Below, piece after piece: positions 1 through 11,839 of a DNA stretch of 64,000 nt. How positions within the stretch are numbered: the stretch's first letter is position 1; each line of letters starts with the position of its first letter. The notes below the pieces were generated by a model. The model saw only the letters and a program-made list of their open reading frames with translations. It did not search any database and had not been told where the DNA came from. Source of the stretch: Pseudoscleropodium purum (lineage: Eukaryota; Streptophyta; Bryopsida; Hypnales; Brachytheciaceae); NCBI GenBank assembly GCA_963969395.1, contig OZ017803.1, positions 6,200,001-6,264,000 on the forward strand, read 5' to 3'. Position numbers and translations under genes: made by a program.

Positions 1-121
1 GTTAATCCCACATCAATTCTAATCTAGCATGTTCAAAAAATAATATTTATAAGGGAAGTAATAAAAAATCAATATCATAATTCATTTCGCTAGTGAAGTG
101 AATTCGCTCACTATGATCATA

Positions 122-282
122 CATTACAAGAATTTTGAGGCCAAGGGAAGGCTGCCAGTTTTTTATTTTCGACACCTCTGTAGTGTAAAAATGAAAGAAT
201 TAAAAAAAAATTAAAAATAGTCAATCTAACATAGTACTAATATGGCACTAGTAGTGCCATGTCAAATTTTAAATTATATCTA

Positions 283-313
<31 letters not shown>

Positions 314-438
314 ATTTTTAATTTTTTTTATATATTTTTTAATTTTTTATTTATAATTAATTATTTATTTATTTTCATAATTACACCGCCAAGGTTCAAA
401 CTTCAGAACCCATCTTTGGCCTCAAAATTCTTGTAATG
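122..438. repeat. MITE-like inverted-repeat element, about 317 bp
   Basis: The ends are inverted copies: CATTACAAGAATTTTGAGGC at the left and its complement at the right, extending about 24 bp. The interior is AT-rich with no coding potential and holds a TATC microsatellite at about 276-314. The ends resemble the CATTAGA-type MITEs elsewhere in the window but are not identical. No clear target duplication is visible outside the ends. Confidence 0.7.
276..314. repeat. (TATC)n microsatellite
   Basis: About eight near-perfect TATC/CTAT units lie inside the inverted-repeat element at 122-438. The short open frame across it is a product of the simple repeat. Confidence 0.9.
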
Positions 439-529
439 ACCCCTCAAAAGGGATACCCCATTAGTATTTAATTCATTGTTGAATAATTTTCAAGGTGGGT
501 ACCTCCAAATCACTACATTTTATTTGTGT

Positions 530-822
530 CATTAAAAGATTTTCAACCCTTTTGAGGGTTGTAAGTTCCATGGCTACTAGTATCATGGGAATAGCCTTGT
601 AGCTGCAGGCTATCTGACGTGGCATGGCAACTGCTACATCACTAAAAATTAATTAATTTAAAAAAAATTGCATTCTAAATTTTTTTTAATTCTATTTTTT
701 TTTTCCAAAAAACAAAATCTGACAGCAATTGTTTCCAATCTGCTAAAGAAACATCGTAGCGGGAACATGCCTAAAATAGCCCTCTAGTCCTCTAGCCCTC
801 CCCTTTCCAATCTCTTCTAATG
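530..822. repeat. CATTAGA-type MITE, copy 1
   Basis: The left end reads CATTAAAAGATTTT and the right end ATCTCTTCTAATG. The interior carries the block TCTGACGTGGCATGGCAA that recurs in other members of this family, followed by a poly-A/T-rich centre. It is about 290 bp, non-coding and presumably non-autonomous. Confidence 0.7.
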
Positions 823-1699
823 GCCTCATCACTATTATTAAACTAGTCAAATTTCTATATTTTCTTGTTGACCTTGGAAAAGAGGTTTAATTAGACAAAA
901 GACCATGACATTTAGACACCACATGCAAAAGGTTATAAAGTTCAACAAAGTTTGGTTCTAATCCAGTTTTTTCTACATAGATACATAATTGATTTTGGAG
1001 ATGTACACATAGTGAGGAGATAGTTCAAGGTTAGTGGCACATTTGGGAGTACCTACCTAGGGTGCTCACCCAATGAGCTTTAGAATATTGAGCTAAATAT
1101 CCTTGGTTTTCCAACAGAACTTGTTTGCCACAATATTCTATACTAATCACTATAACAATATACTGAAAAGAGTGAATCAATAAGTTTGGTCATTAATTAA
1201 CAGCCTCCCCTCCCTCCTAAAAAATGAGAGTTGTTGATTTTTTTTTAAAAGAAATTACAAACCCCCTCCCACAACTGTTGATCTCAAAAAAACTCGGATA
1301 CAAATATGGATTTGACTAGGCTAATATGGATACAGATATGCACTCTGATACGGATATAGATACATTGATATGGATATGGTATCTAGATACGAATACATGT
1401 ATGGATATCAACTACATGTATGTATTGGAATACGTACTTGAAAAATAAATATCCCATATTCATTGTGAGAGTACCTAATTTTGAAACTTACAAAGAGGAA
1501 GAAAAGAGGGAGTAGATTTTGGAAAAAAAATTAAGTAAAAAATCTTAATTATTATTTTTAATTAAAAATTAAAAATATTTGAATGAATTGAATGAGGAAG
1601 AAAAAAATTAATTAATTAATTAATTAAAGGAGTTTAAAACTCATTGAGATAATTTGTCGCAATGAGCTCAAAAGAGTGAGTAACTGACTCATACCCAAT
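823..1699. other. AT-rich intergenic DNA, no gene seen
   Basis: No coding signal is seen. At 1300-1440 there is a degenerate run of GGATATGGATAC-like words related to the 13-bp minisatellite at 5092-5565, probably a decayed copy of the same dispersed element. Confidence 0.5.
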
Positions 1700-2590
1700 A
1701 ACAGTGACGTCATTATATTGAGCATGTGCCTCTCAATAATAAAAAGTGGTGTGTGTTCTTCTTTTGTATGCCATGTATGATTCTCCAATGATAGCAGCAA
1801 CCAATCTAGGAGGAACACATGGAATTCTTCTTTTGGCAACCCACAGCAACAATTGGTTTTCTGTCCTACTCAACAAGTGCCACCCAAAATAAAAGGTAGG
1901 TTGGAAACCAAAGGCCCTCAGTGCTGAAATGATGACCCCAGCAAGCAGTGCCTGTATGTTTATTCTGCATGATAAAATTGATCGCAGCAGCACTAAAATC
2001 GGTCCCAAGTAAGGTATAGGCAGCCAATGGCATCCTTGTACCCAATGGTGTCCCTTTCTAGGAAGGGGAGTCATTCTGAAACACAAATCTAGGTGAGTCA
2101 TACATGGCTTATCATGTGGATCAACAATTAATAAACTTTGTTTGGTATGTCTTCATTTATGCTCTGGAAGGATTCCCCTTCCTAGAAAGGGATGCAATTA
2201 GGTACAGGACGCTTTCAGATGCCTATACCTTATCTAGCAAAGCATAATATCTTCAACATGGATAGGACTATTGCCGGGTTGTACAATGTTATGTTGTTTG
2301 CTGACTAATTATCATAGGGTGATGTTATTATTATATTGGGTACATGTGCATATCAATAATAAAAGTGGTATGCTTTTTTTTATGCCATGTATGATTTTCC
2401 AATGATAGCAACAACCAATCTAGTAGGAACATGTGGAATTTTCCTTCCTTTTGGCACCCACAAGTTTCCAGCAATTTGTTTGTTTCATAACTTACTCACT
2501 CAATCAACAAGACCCACCTAAAGGTAGGTCAGAAATGAAAAATGTACTCTGAAATGATGACCTGGCCAGCAATTTGTGCCGTGTTCTTTC
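1700..2590. repeat. Diverged tandem duplication with an internal inverted repeat
   Basis: The segment at about 1700-1960 recurs, diverged, at about 2325-2590; shared words include GCCATGTATGATT, CCAATGATAGCA and ACAACCAATCTAG. Between the copies, about 2012-2069 and 2171-2232 are inverted copies around CCCCTTCCTAGAAAGGG with a spacer of about 100 bp. The stretch 2232-2296 resembles the tandem units at 28441-28763. The 122-codon minus-strand frame at 1733-2101 falls in this repeat and has no recognisable domain. Confidence 0.6.
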
Positions 2591-3416
2591 TAAGCTTACA
2601 TATGATTGCAACACATTTCTGAGGTCCAAAGTTGTGAGCATGCTTGACAGGACTTTGAACTAACAAAACCAATGGACTTCACTAACAGACTGCGGAAGCC
2701 CCAACCAAAAAATCAGTCTCGTTCAAAAGGCTGGTAGATTATTTCGCATAATTTCCTCTTGATGTGTGAAATCTGTGTAATTGGTGGTTATGAACTTTTT
2801 TTCATTCATTGATCATGTGTTTCATCCATTTTTGGACAGGCATTTGCATTAGGCAATCTCCTCATTGTTGGGAATTCTGGAAGAAGAAGAAGGGAAAAAA
2901 AAAAGCCAGCATTCCTTATCAGACAGGCTTTGCCCTCCTTGTCCGTCAGCTTGTTTTTGTTTTTTTTGGCAAAATTCCCATCTGCCTTTGGGATTGCTCT
3001 AACTTATACGTAAAGAACTCCCACCAGTTGTTGAAAATACCTGTGATTGCAACTTTGCAGCTGTCAATTTTCTCAACCAAGATTGTGATGCTCAGTTGGG
3101 ATCTTAAAGTCTGGGAATACGGATAGAACTTATCAATGGTCATTCAAGCACCATCTGCCATTCATTAATTGTGCAACCGATGCAATTCAGACAAAGGTTG
3201 AGGTTGGCAAACACCAACACTCTTTCATTGGAGTTGCACAGGGTAACTTACAGAAGAGGAGATCATGGCAGCTTGAATGGGAGTCCTCCTGAAGTGCCCA
3301 ATGCTTGGAGCTCATGGTTGTTCAATAATTTTTTCTTAAAATTATCTTTTGAAAGGGGTCCTTCTTGCACACCTTGGTCTGCAATGGAATCTCTCATTCC
3401 TTGGAGAAACTGATAT
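2591..3416. other. Intergenic DNA without a supported gene
   Basis: A 105-codon plus-strand frame spans 2809-3126 and an AG splice-acceptor-like site precedes about 2839. No domain could be recognised and the frame is interrupted when extended, so I do not call a gene. Confidence 0.4.
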
Positions 3417-3629
3417 CTAAGCTAGACATACCTAATACCAACCACTAACCTATTATCACCCAAATGTACGGTTGTCATTGATTCTACAGTGAGAATCTAT
3501 GATGATACTACATGTCTTGTTAAAGCATGTATTTGTGTTATAAAATCTCATTCTAGAATCAACAAGTGTCTTGCATTTGAGTGGTATTAGGTTAGCAGTT
3601 GGAATTGGGTGCCTCTATCTTAAGCTTAG
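3417..3629. repeat. Foldback element, about 213 bp
   Basis: Arms of about 50 bp, at about 3417-3466 and 3575-3629, are imperfect inverted copies. Both contain the words CTAACCTA/TAGGTTAG and ACCCAA/TTGGGT. The loop is AT-rich and non-coding. It looks like a small foldback or MITE-type element. Confidence 0.6.
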
Positions 3630-4889
3630 TTGTGTTGGGACACGGGCTATAATCACAAGTCCTATCACAAAAGTTTGTTATCAACCTGACACTTATCAAA
3701 GTTTGTGATGAATACCTACATTCCTTGTTTCTATTGCTACCTAATTTGAACCTTGAAAGGTTCCAAAGGACAAAAAAATGTTTAATGAGTAGGTAGATTT
3801 AAGCTTGAAATGTTGGGGAGGCCCCCAAATGCATGGCATGAGGATAAAAATAGTTTTTCATTCAATTTGTGTGTTGAAGTGGGGTGGGGGTGTTTGACCA
3901 CTTTTGCAAGAAAGTGGTGTTGGAAATTCTCTCTTCAATTTGTGGTGTTGTTGGCTTTTCTACATAGGCAAATATTTAATCCACATATCATCATGTAGTG
4001 TATTTTAACAACTTTAAGCTCCTTGCTCTTGATGTGAATTTGAGACCAACTAAATGAAATGAAAATAATGAATTGTAATTTCTACACCAACTTGAAAATT
4101 TGAAAAATTCTTAAAATTAAACATTTCATTGCAATTTGAACTTGGAACTCTATACATAGTCTATTGATTTTCTAATTGTAGAAAGACATGGCAAATGTTC
4201 TTATTATATAGTACTTTAAACTATTGTATTCACCTATGGAAAAAATTTCAGATTTTATAAGCTAATTTTGGAGTGTTTGATAGGAATTCTTTCTACTTTT
4301 TCCTTGAGAAAATCCCAATAATTTCAAATTCTTGCAAAAAATTGTGAAAATTTTTACAGATAAAAAAACAATGATGTGATTAAAAAAATCTGTGATTACA
4401 TCACAAAAAATAAAAACAAAAAATAAATTCAAGAATAAATACACAACATGGAACAAACAGCATGTGAAAGCTTAGTCCAGTGGTTTTGTATTTGATGCAA
4501 TTATTTGTATTTTGTGAAGGAATGACATGTCAACCAAATGACATCAACTTGTCAGCCCGGCCCAAAGCATTCAGTATTGTCACTTTAATTTTATGTATTC
4601 CCTCCATCACAAAATAAATGTCCATATTGGAACCCTCATGTTTTATTATACCAACTATCTATAGATTGTAATTGTAAAATGCATAACTCAAAACAGTCCA
4701 AAATTTATATCACCACATGTAACAAAGAACATTAAATATGTTCATTGCAACCTAAATAAAACAAGGCCCAAGAAAGTCGTTGTACAACCTACTCAAAACT
4801 ACTAAAAAGAACATGAATGTCAAATATAGACACTTATTTCCGGATGGACAAAGTATGATATAGTGGATAAGTTTAGTAAATGTAGTTAT
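3630..4889. other. AT-rich intergenic DNA, nothing recognised
   Basis: The sequence is AT-rich with only short chance frames. I see no gene, RNA gene or clear repeat. Confidence 0.5.
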
Positions 4890-5755
4890 TAGGCACTCAA
4901 GGTGTATAGTGACACTCTGTGTCACTATATACTCCCCTCCTCAATTTTTATTAAATTTTACCACCCCCACCTATCATTTACAATTTGATTTAAATTTTTT
5001 TATCTCACCCCCCCTCACCCCCACCCTGTCTTGTAATCTTCAAAATCAAAGTTCTTGACAAACAATATGGGACAATTGATCCCGTAACCAATATTGTATC
5101 CGTATTCAATACCCGCATTCAATATCCGTATTCAGTACATGTATTCAATATGCATATCTAGTACCCGTATTCAGTACCCGTATTCAATATCCATATTCAA
5201 TATCCGTATTCAGTACATGTATTTAGTATGCATATCTAGTACCCATATTCAGTACCCGTATTCAATATCCGTATTCAGTACACATATTTAGTAAGCATAT
5301 CTAGTACCCGTATTCAGTACACATATTCAATATCCATATTCAGTACACGTATTTAGTATTTATATCCAATACCCGTACCCGTATTCAGTACCCATATTCA
5401 ATATCCGTATTCAATATACGTATTCAATATACGTATTTAGTACTTATATCCAATACTCGTATCCGTATTCAGTACCCATATTCAATATCCGTATTCAATA
5501 CATGTGTTTAGTACTTATATCCAATACCCGTACCCGTATTCGTATTCGTATTCAATATTTCTATTTTATATTTGAACGGCTTAGATTAAGTTTCACAAGA
5601 TCAACTTCTTGTGATTTTTTGAGAAATCAACGTCAATTTTGAGGGTAAGCATTTTTTTCCAAAAAAATCAACGGCTCACAAATTTTTTGAGAGAGGAGGG
5701 GGGAAACTAATGGAAAACTGGGGTGGTAGGTGAGTTTCAGTGTATAGTATAGAGA
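4890..5755. repeat. Dispersed element carrying a 13-bp minisatellite
   Basis: The left part contains TAGTGACACT...GTGTCACTATA and C-rich CACCCCC runs. The middle (5092-5565) is a minisatellite. The right part has AAGATCAACTTCTTGTGATT, TTTTGAGAAATCAACG and a GAGGGGGGAAACTAATG block. The same right part recurs at 37060-37190, next to a much shorter minisatellite, so this is one repeat family with a variable internal array. Confidence 0.65.
5092..5565. repeat. 13-bp minisatellite (CCCGTATTCAGTA-type units)
   Basis: Units such as CCCGTATTCAGTA, TCCGTATTCAATA and CATGTATTTAGTA follow each other at 13-bp spacing for about 470 bp, roughly 36 units. Groups of three (39 bp) show a higher-order pattern. 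The 65-codon frame across it is a translation of the repeat and not a gene. Confidence 0.88.
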
Positions 5756-7375
5756 TGTTTATGTGGAGTACAAGAAGTGACTTGCATTCTTTGCATGTTA
5801 GTTTATCAATGATCCATTGCATTCTTTAACCTGTAAAATTTAAAGTTCATTGCACTAAATAAAATGTCAATTTTTTCTTAATAATTATTCCTTTAAGGTT
5901 TTTGTGTCAAGGCAATGGATTACAAATGTATTTGAGAGTTGGAGCTACAAAAAATGGATGAAGTACATCTAAGTATGTTAAAAAAATGACTTATGTCTAT
6001 TCTTTAGCAATATGACAAGCATTGTCACTAGGTGCTTTGTGATTATTTTTGTACATGGTTTTTTTATCAATTCATTTAGGGATGGAAAGAAAATAATTTT
6101 TTTAAATGAAGATCTTATGGCTAAATTCTTTAATTACAAGGTATAATTTGTTTTTATCTAAAAAGATTCAAATCTATATTCATCTTTCTACTAGAGAGTC
6201 TTGAGGTTTAAACTAATAAGAATGAAGCCTACTAAGTCATTGTCTCTATTCTAATACATAAAATCAAGAATTTCTAAAAATTCAATGATTTACTACAGTT
6301 GCAAGCTCTGTGTACTGAAATCCAAATTATGCAATTTATATTAAAAAACTTTACATTTGTATTAATTATTTTTTATTATTTTAAATTTTATACTATAATT
6401 TATTTATTTTTCATTCTAAATTTCATTTTGGTAAAATCTCAATTATTCCAAAGTATATTGATGTAATTTATTGTGCACATTATAATAAAGAAACACAATA
6501 ATTTTGATTTTTTCACAAAAAAAATATATGAATACATAAACACACAAGGAAATACTCGCAAGGAGGTGATACATCTTCACTTGGTTTTTTTTCTAAAGCT
6601 TTGATTAATTGCATGCTTGCAAATGCCTAAACCAAACATTTTCAGCTCTAATTACTAACTACTAGCTTAAATTCTACTAAAAGGAATCTTGGGACCATAT
6701 ATTTTTGGCTATAGCATAGCTTCTATTTCATTTGTCTATTAATAATTTTGATTTTGAACAAAGTAGACACTTATGGTATTACAATTCATTTTTTTCCCTT
6801 CAAATTTGTTATTTATACATATTTTCACAAAACTAATATAGATTTTCTCTATCAATATTATGTAACAATTACTTTTATGCAATAAAAAATAAAATTCACA
6901 TCTTATATATATCAAATGATCATATTGAACTTGGAATTGATATTTGGTTATTCAACTGTAGGGATGATTCTTGAAGGGATAAATATTCTTTATTTGGTTG
7001 CTAATCCTTTGCTTTGTTGAAGCAATAGCTATTGGTGCACATTTGACATAATTTATAGAATTACTTCTAATAATTTTTTCATTAGCATTGGTCCTAAGAC
7101 CAAATTGTGTTATTCTTCTTCCTTGCTATATTTCTAGAGAAAAATACTTAGACTATGATTAAGGAACCCCAATCGACTTTGTTTTTTCAAGTATATTTTT
7201 TTAGATGGTCTATCTACCATAGGCTATGTTATAACTTACTCTCTTTGGTTGGAAATAGTATAGCCATTTTCAATGCAATTACCATTGAGAATGGAAGGAG
7301 TAGTATTGTTATTTTATACAAAGAAATTGAATTAAATAATCATTGAAAAAAGACCAATTTCAAAGATGTAAAAAG
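5756..7375. other. AT-rich intergenic DNA, nothing recognised
   Basis: There are no splice-supported exons or conserved motifs. Short frames, including 7155-7346, have no recognisable protein similarity. Confidence 0.5.
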
Positions 7376-7573
7376 TCTATGCTACCCACTGAAGGCTAGA
7401 AAAAGTTCAACTTTGGACATAACATGTTGTTGTTTTGTATTTGATATAAGGTGAACTTGCCCATTACCAATAAACATCCTTCTTAATTCAACCCTCATGT
7501 GCTTGTAGTGTACATTGTCCCTCATAAATGTCTCCCATGGGTTCATGAGGGTAGAATTATAAACAATGGCAAT
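7376..7573 (-). pseudogene. Decayed Ty1/copia RNase H C-terminal fragment
   Basis: One minus-strand frame stays open for about 66 codons. It resembles the end of a copia polyprotein: an N-(P)-x-x-x-x-x-x-x-K-H region followed by a V-x-L-x-x-x-F pattern, corresponding to the 'NPVFH...KHIDV...HF' stretch of copia RNase H. The key acidic residues and the remaining polyprotein are absent, and no LTRs are visible, so it is a relic. The assignment rests on pattern resemblance and is tentative. Confidence 0.4.
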
Positions 7574-7726
7574 AATAGGTTAATTCACCTTATATAGATG
7601 GTATCCACCACTGACACCGCAAATGATGTTGAACATGAAGCATGAAAAGAATCTCCACATTTGGCAACCCCAAGTGCTAAAATTGTTGCTTGGCTACATT
7701 TGAGTATCAACCTCTAAGTGCCTAAT

Positions 7727-8014
7727 CATTAGAGGATTTTTGGGCCCTTGGGAGGGCTTTGAGTTCCCAAATTGCGGGAACAACCTTGCAGAGGGCCGTA
7801 GCAGCTCACTAATGTGGCGTAGTGATTGCCATGTCCAAAAAAAATATTTAAAAAAAAAGTGAATTTTTTTTCAGTTTTTTTCTTCATTTCAAAATTTTAT
7901 TTTTTTTTGGAATTTTTTTTGTTAGAAACAACCATTTCCCAAAAACTATAGGAAAGAAGTTTGTGACGCACTTGCTTGTAATGGCCCTCCCGAGGGTCCC
8001 AAAATCCTCTAATG
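7727..8014. repeat. CATTAGA-type MITE, copy 2
   Basis: The left end is CATTAGAGGATTTTTGGGCC and the right end GGTCCCAAAATCCTCTAATG, an inverted pair of about 20 bp. The interior has the family block AATGTGGCGTAGTGATTGCC and an A/T-rich core. It is about 288 bp and non-coding. Confidence 0.85.
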
Positions 8015-8082
8015 GCATATTTATCCAAACCTTTCTCAATTCATTTCAATCAAAGTATCACCTAAAAAGAGATCCACATAAA

Positions 8083-8217
8083 TTGACCATATTGATTGGT
8101 TGTAGAGATAGGCCTTGAGCTATAGGTAAAGGGACACATCCTTTGACCATATTGATTGGTTGTAGGGATAGGCCTTGAGCTATAGGTAAAGGGACACATC
8201 CTTTGACCATATTGTTG
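8083..8217. repeat. 60-bp tandem duplication
   Basis: The unit beginning TTGACCATATTGATTGG repeats at exactly 60-bp spacing (8083, 8143, then a partial third copy from 8203). The two full copies differ at one base (AGAGATA versus AGGGATA), which indicates a recent duplication. Confidence 0.95.
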
Positions 8218-10851
8218 AAAAGATTATAACAATCAAATAAGGAGATCTTTCAAACTGGAGAGGTCATATTTGAAGCACTAGGGTGCTAAAGGTAGAAGCG
8301 CCCATATATAACACTAGTTGTTCTTGGACACCTAGAAAAGAACCTAGATAAATCCAAGCACAAATGAACTTAAAAAAGACATGTAGGGTTCCAAGAGGTA
8401 GCCAATCACTCACATGGTATTTAAGGTTAGAGTGTGTCACTTTTGGGTGTTTCCATGCCAACTTTGGTCTTGGTCTAGTGTTCACAGTACATGCGTCTAC
8501 ATAGTTGTTTTCAAAAATTCATATTATATTCATACAAGTTTAGAAAAAATACGAAACCAATTTTGTTGGTTTCCTGATTCATTTCCAAAGAAATACACAT
8601 CATTTTGTTTTGTAGCTACCCTCAAGACTTGTCAATTTGAAACAAGTGTCACTTTTATGTGCTTCTACCTTAGGGGTTGAGTCATAGAATTGAAGATGAT
8701 ACTGTTGTGTGTTGAAGGGTACTTCAGAAACATGGCAAGTCTTATTCACTGATGGACAGATGGACAGATGGTCAATGGAATGTTGATGGATCTTGGTGTG
8801 AACTAAAGTAACCATGATCCCATCAAACATTCCATGTTCCCAGCTTTCATGAAACATTCCATGTTCCCATCTTTCATGATGATCAATAGCAAAGTAGCAG
8901 TTGAGTTATAACTTATTCATGACTAGTGACTGAGAACGTTAGAACTTTCCGGAAGCTCCCAAAAAATAAATGAAAGGCATGTTGTACATACTACTCTTTC
9001 CCCTGTATCAATGGAAATTGTCCATGTATTTCAAGAAAAAAAGAGGGACATATTGTTCTAAAACCACAAGTTAGAATTTTACAACATCACAATATTAAGT
9101 GAAAAATCTGGTATGACATGTAAGGTAGAGAAGGATGATCCATTGTTGTTTCATTGGTCATTTCCAAATTAGAATGTACACCATTAGTATAATTTTGCTT
9201 GTGATGGGTGGGCTCCCATTTTGCTTATCATAGGCAAAGTTACTTTATTTAGATTGATCAAGTTCACAATTGTTTGCATTGCAATAGAATGGCAAATTAA
9301 AGAGTTTTCACACTTTTTTTTCAACTCATTTTTCAGTAATAAAAAGATAAACTATATATGGTTGGTCAAAGTAAAAGCATAAAGCTTCCCATTTCTATCC
9401 CTATAGGGGATTATTCTTGTTCATTTGGATTGTAATGTGGTTCTTTGAGCTTCCTTCATAGTTGCAATGGTAATCTACTTGAAGCCTCCTTTCAACTTGT
9501 AAAATAAATAATAAATGAACCTTTTGCCATGTGTCTAAATTGCATGGTGGTGTTCCTTGAAGTTATAAAATCGTGACTTTTTCAACCTTATTCTAATGTT
9601 AACCTTTTTAGCTTGAATTCTACTCTCAAGTTATCTCATGTCAATCCTTTAAAATTTTCACTACATTAAAATGCAAAAGGGCACAATTGGACTCAACAAT
9701 AGGAGTTACAATTGGAACATGAGCAAATTTGATATACATACCTCATATACATGCACCCATACAATACGTCATCTACTAAATACCAACCAACAAAAGTTTA
9801 TTAAAATGGAATTGAGACTTGGATAGATCAATGATAATTGGATCTTTTTGTTCTTTTCTATTAAACATTTATATATTAACAAATGAAAACTTTATTGTAA
9901 GGTAACAAATTCAACAATTTAGTTGAACCAAATGAAAACTCTTTGATGGTTGTCTCCAGAAACAAGCAACTACACTAGGATAGGCTTTTGTCTCTATAGA
10001 ACTATCTCCTTTTTGAATAAGGTATCCACTTAAATTTTTTGAAGGTATCTTTTTATTGATGCAACATCTCCTACCTTTTGATTCAAGCTAAAGAAATATT
10101 CTATTTTATACACAATAGTAAAATGCTTACTTGCTTTCTCAAACTTAAGATTACAAAGAATAGTATAAGTACAGGCACTAAATCACTATAACTACAAAAT
10201 CTTTTATGTGCAAAAATTAATTCAATACATGAATATTTCAACCTGCAATAATTGAAAATAGTGTCACTTTATTAAATTAATTGTTTGTTGGCGGCAACAA
10301 CATCCACATCAAAGTTTCCTTCTAGATTGTATTACCCAAACTGCCACATGTATTAATAAAGCTACCTACTTTCCCTTCAAAATCTAATTCTAACACACCT
10401 CCTAAAGGAACAAATGTTCCAATTTCAAATAACAAATGATAAATGAAAACAAACATGTCATGAGCACATACAATCTTTATTTTTTCATCCATCTAAATAT
10501 TTATAGATTATTGTGTTAGTTCTCTTGTGTTTGTAAGGTGTAGACTTGTAAAACTTTCCTTTGCAAATTTTTGATTGTTCAAGGGGAAAAAGTTTAGTTT
10601 ACCTAAATTTTTTCAATATAAAACATGAAACTTCAAAAACAACTTGAATAAATAAGTACAATAAAAAGCTTTAAAAAATCAGCATAATTAGAACTCAATA
10701 TTTTGTCCAAAAAAAAGCTGGTGAAAATTACTCAAATCAATAATCAATCTATAACCAAATTTATAAAAAACATTGGTTAATAGAGTAGTAGATATTATTG
10801 TGTACATATGGATTATAAATCATATTTTAAAACATATGTTTGAAATTCATC
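8218..10851. other. Intergenic DNA, no gene recognised
   Basis: The region is AT-rich. Overlapping frames at 8264-8857 on both strands show no domain. A 28-bp near-repeat (ACATTCCATGTTCCCA) occurs twice at 8826-8870. A word pair around 9205-9232 (TTGCTTGTGATGGGT / ATCATAGGCAAA) is related to the inverted repeat at 40851-40950. Confidence 0.5.
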
Positions 10852-11778
10852 ATTACTCCCTCAAGTCCCATTGTCCCATTGGGGGACAAAATGGATTTCA
10901 AGCAAGCTCCTATGGTCTCAATATTTGTCATGATTTTTCTGAATTTCTTTGTGAAGATAGAAAAATACATTAATTATCCGAAAATATAATTTTAATTTCA
11001 ATAAGAGCCTAGGAGAAAAAGTTATAGCACAAAAATAGCCTATATTTAGTTTATTGGGTTGAAAAAACCTTCAAAAAAACTCAAAGGAATTTAAAAAAAA
11101 AATAGTTTTATATAGATTGTATTTTTATATATATGGAAAGCTTTGATTTATTCTATTTGGATTTGTTATGTGAAAATTATGGACAATCTTGTATTTTGGG
11201 CAATCAGAGAATCTTCTTGAAAAAATAACTTGTAGGATTCATTTATAACCTCAATTTTCACAATTTTTCAAAAAAAAGTTTTACAAGGTTAAGATCTCTT
11301 GCTAGAACAATCTCAATGTTGAGATTAATGTATTTCAATTCCATCATAGAGCTATTAACAATTTAAATTTTCTTTCAATCTTAAACCTAATTCTACTTAA
11401 CAAATTTTTAATGAGTGAAAACTAAATGTGTACTTTATTATTTTTTCCGTAGACTCTCAACTCAATTTTTTTTCATAAAAAAATAGAAATTTGAGACTAT
11501 TAGACCAAAAATTATAAGTTATGAAGGTTCCAAACTAAAAATTGTAGTTGAATAAGGTGCAGAAAAAAAAATTTCCTTCACTTTAAATGCAAATATATCT
11601 TGCAATCTACACCATCAAAGTTTTGTGAAATTCTTCTGCACATTCTTATACTAGTCTAGTACAAGATCCTACAATTAGATATGCAAAAAATTAATTAATT
11701 AATTTTGCTCTTTGCTATAGAAATGACAATTTTGAGTGTTTTTTGATGGAAAAGAGGCCTTGGAACTTTATGGGTTAA
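10852..11778 (-). mobile_element. TTAA-flanked non-autonomous element, subfamily I, reverse copy
   Basis: Read on the minus strand, it starts TTAACCCATAAAG, includes CATTTCTATAGCAAAG, and ends with the CATTTTGTCCCCCAATGGGA block, matching the copies at 14634 and 35483 in length (about 927 bp) and order. The distal terminus (plus strand about 10852) is decayed to TTACTCCC. It has no ORF. Confidence 0.7.
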
Positions 11779-11839
11779 ACTGATTTTTTAAGTTGCATTT
11801 TATTATGCATCTCCACAATTTGGACTATTCTTTGGTCTT

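Noticed and set aside
1733..2101. 122-codon minus frame
   Set aside because: It lies within a duplicated, palindromic repeat, and the homologous second copy is not open.
2809..3126. 105-codon plus frame preceded by an acceptor-like site
   Set aside because: An initial resemblance to a membrane-protein exon did not extend. There is a Lys-rich low-complexity run and no recognisable motif.
5094..5291. 65-codon Tyr/Ile/Ser-rich frame
   Set aside because: It is a translation of the 13-bp minisatellite.
7376..7573. A complete LTR retrotransposon around the copia-like fragment
   Set aside because: No flanking LTRs, primer-binding site, reverse transcriptase or integrase motifs are visible on either side.
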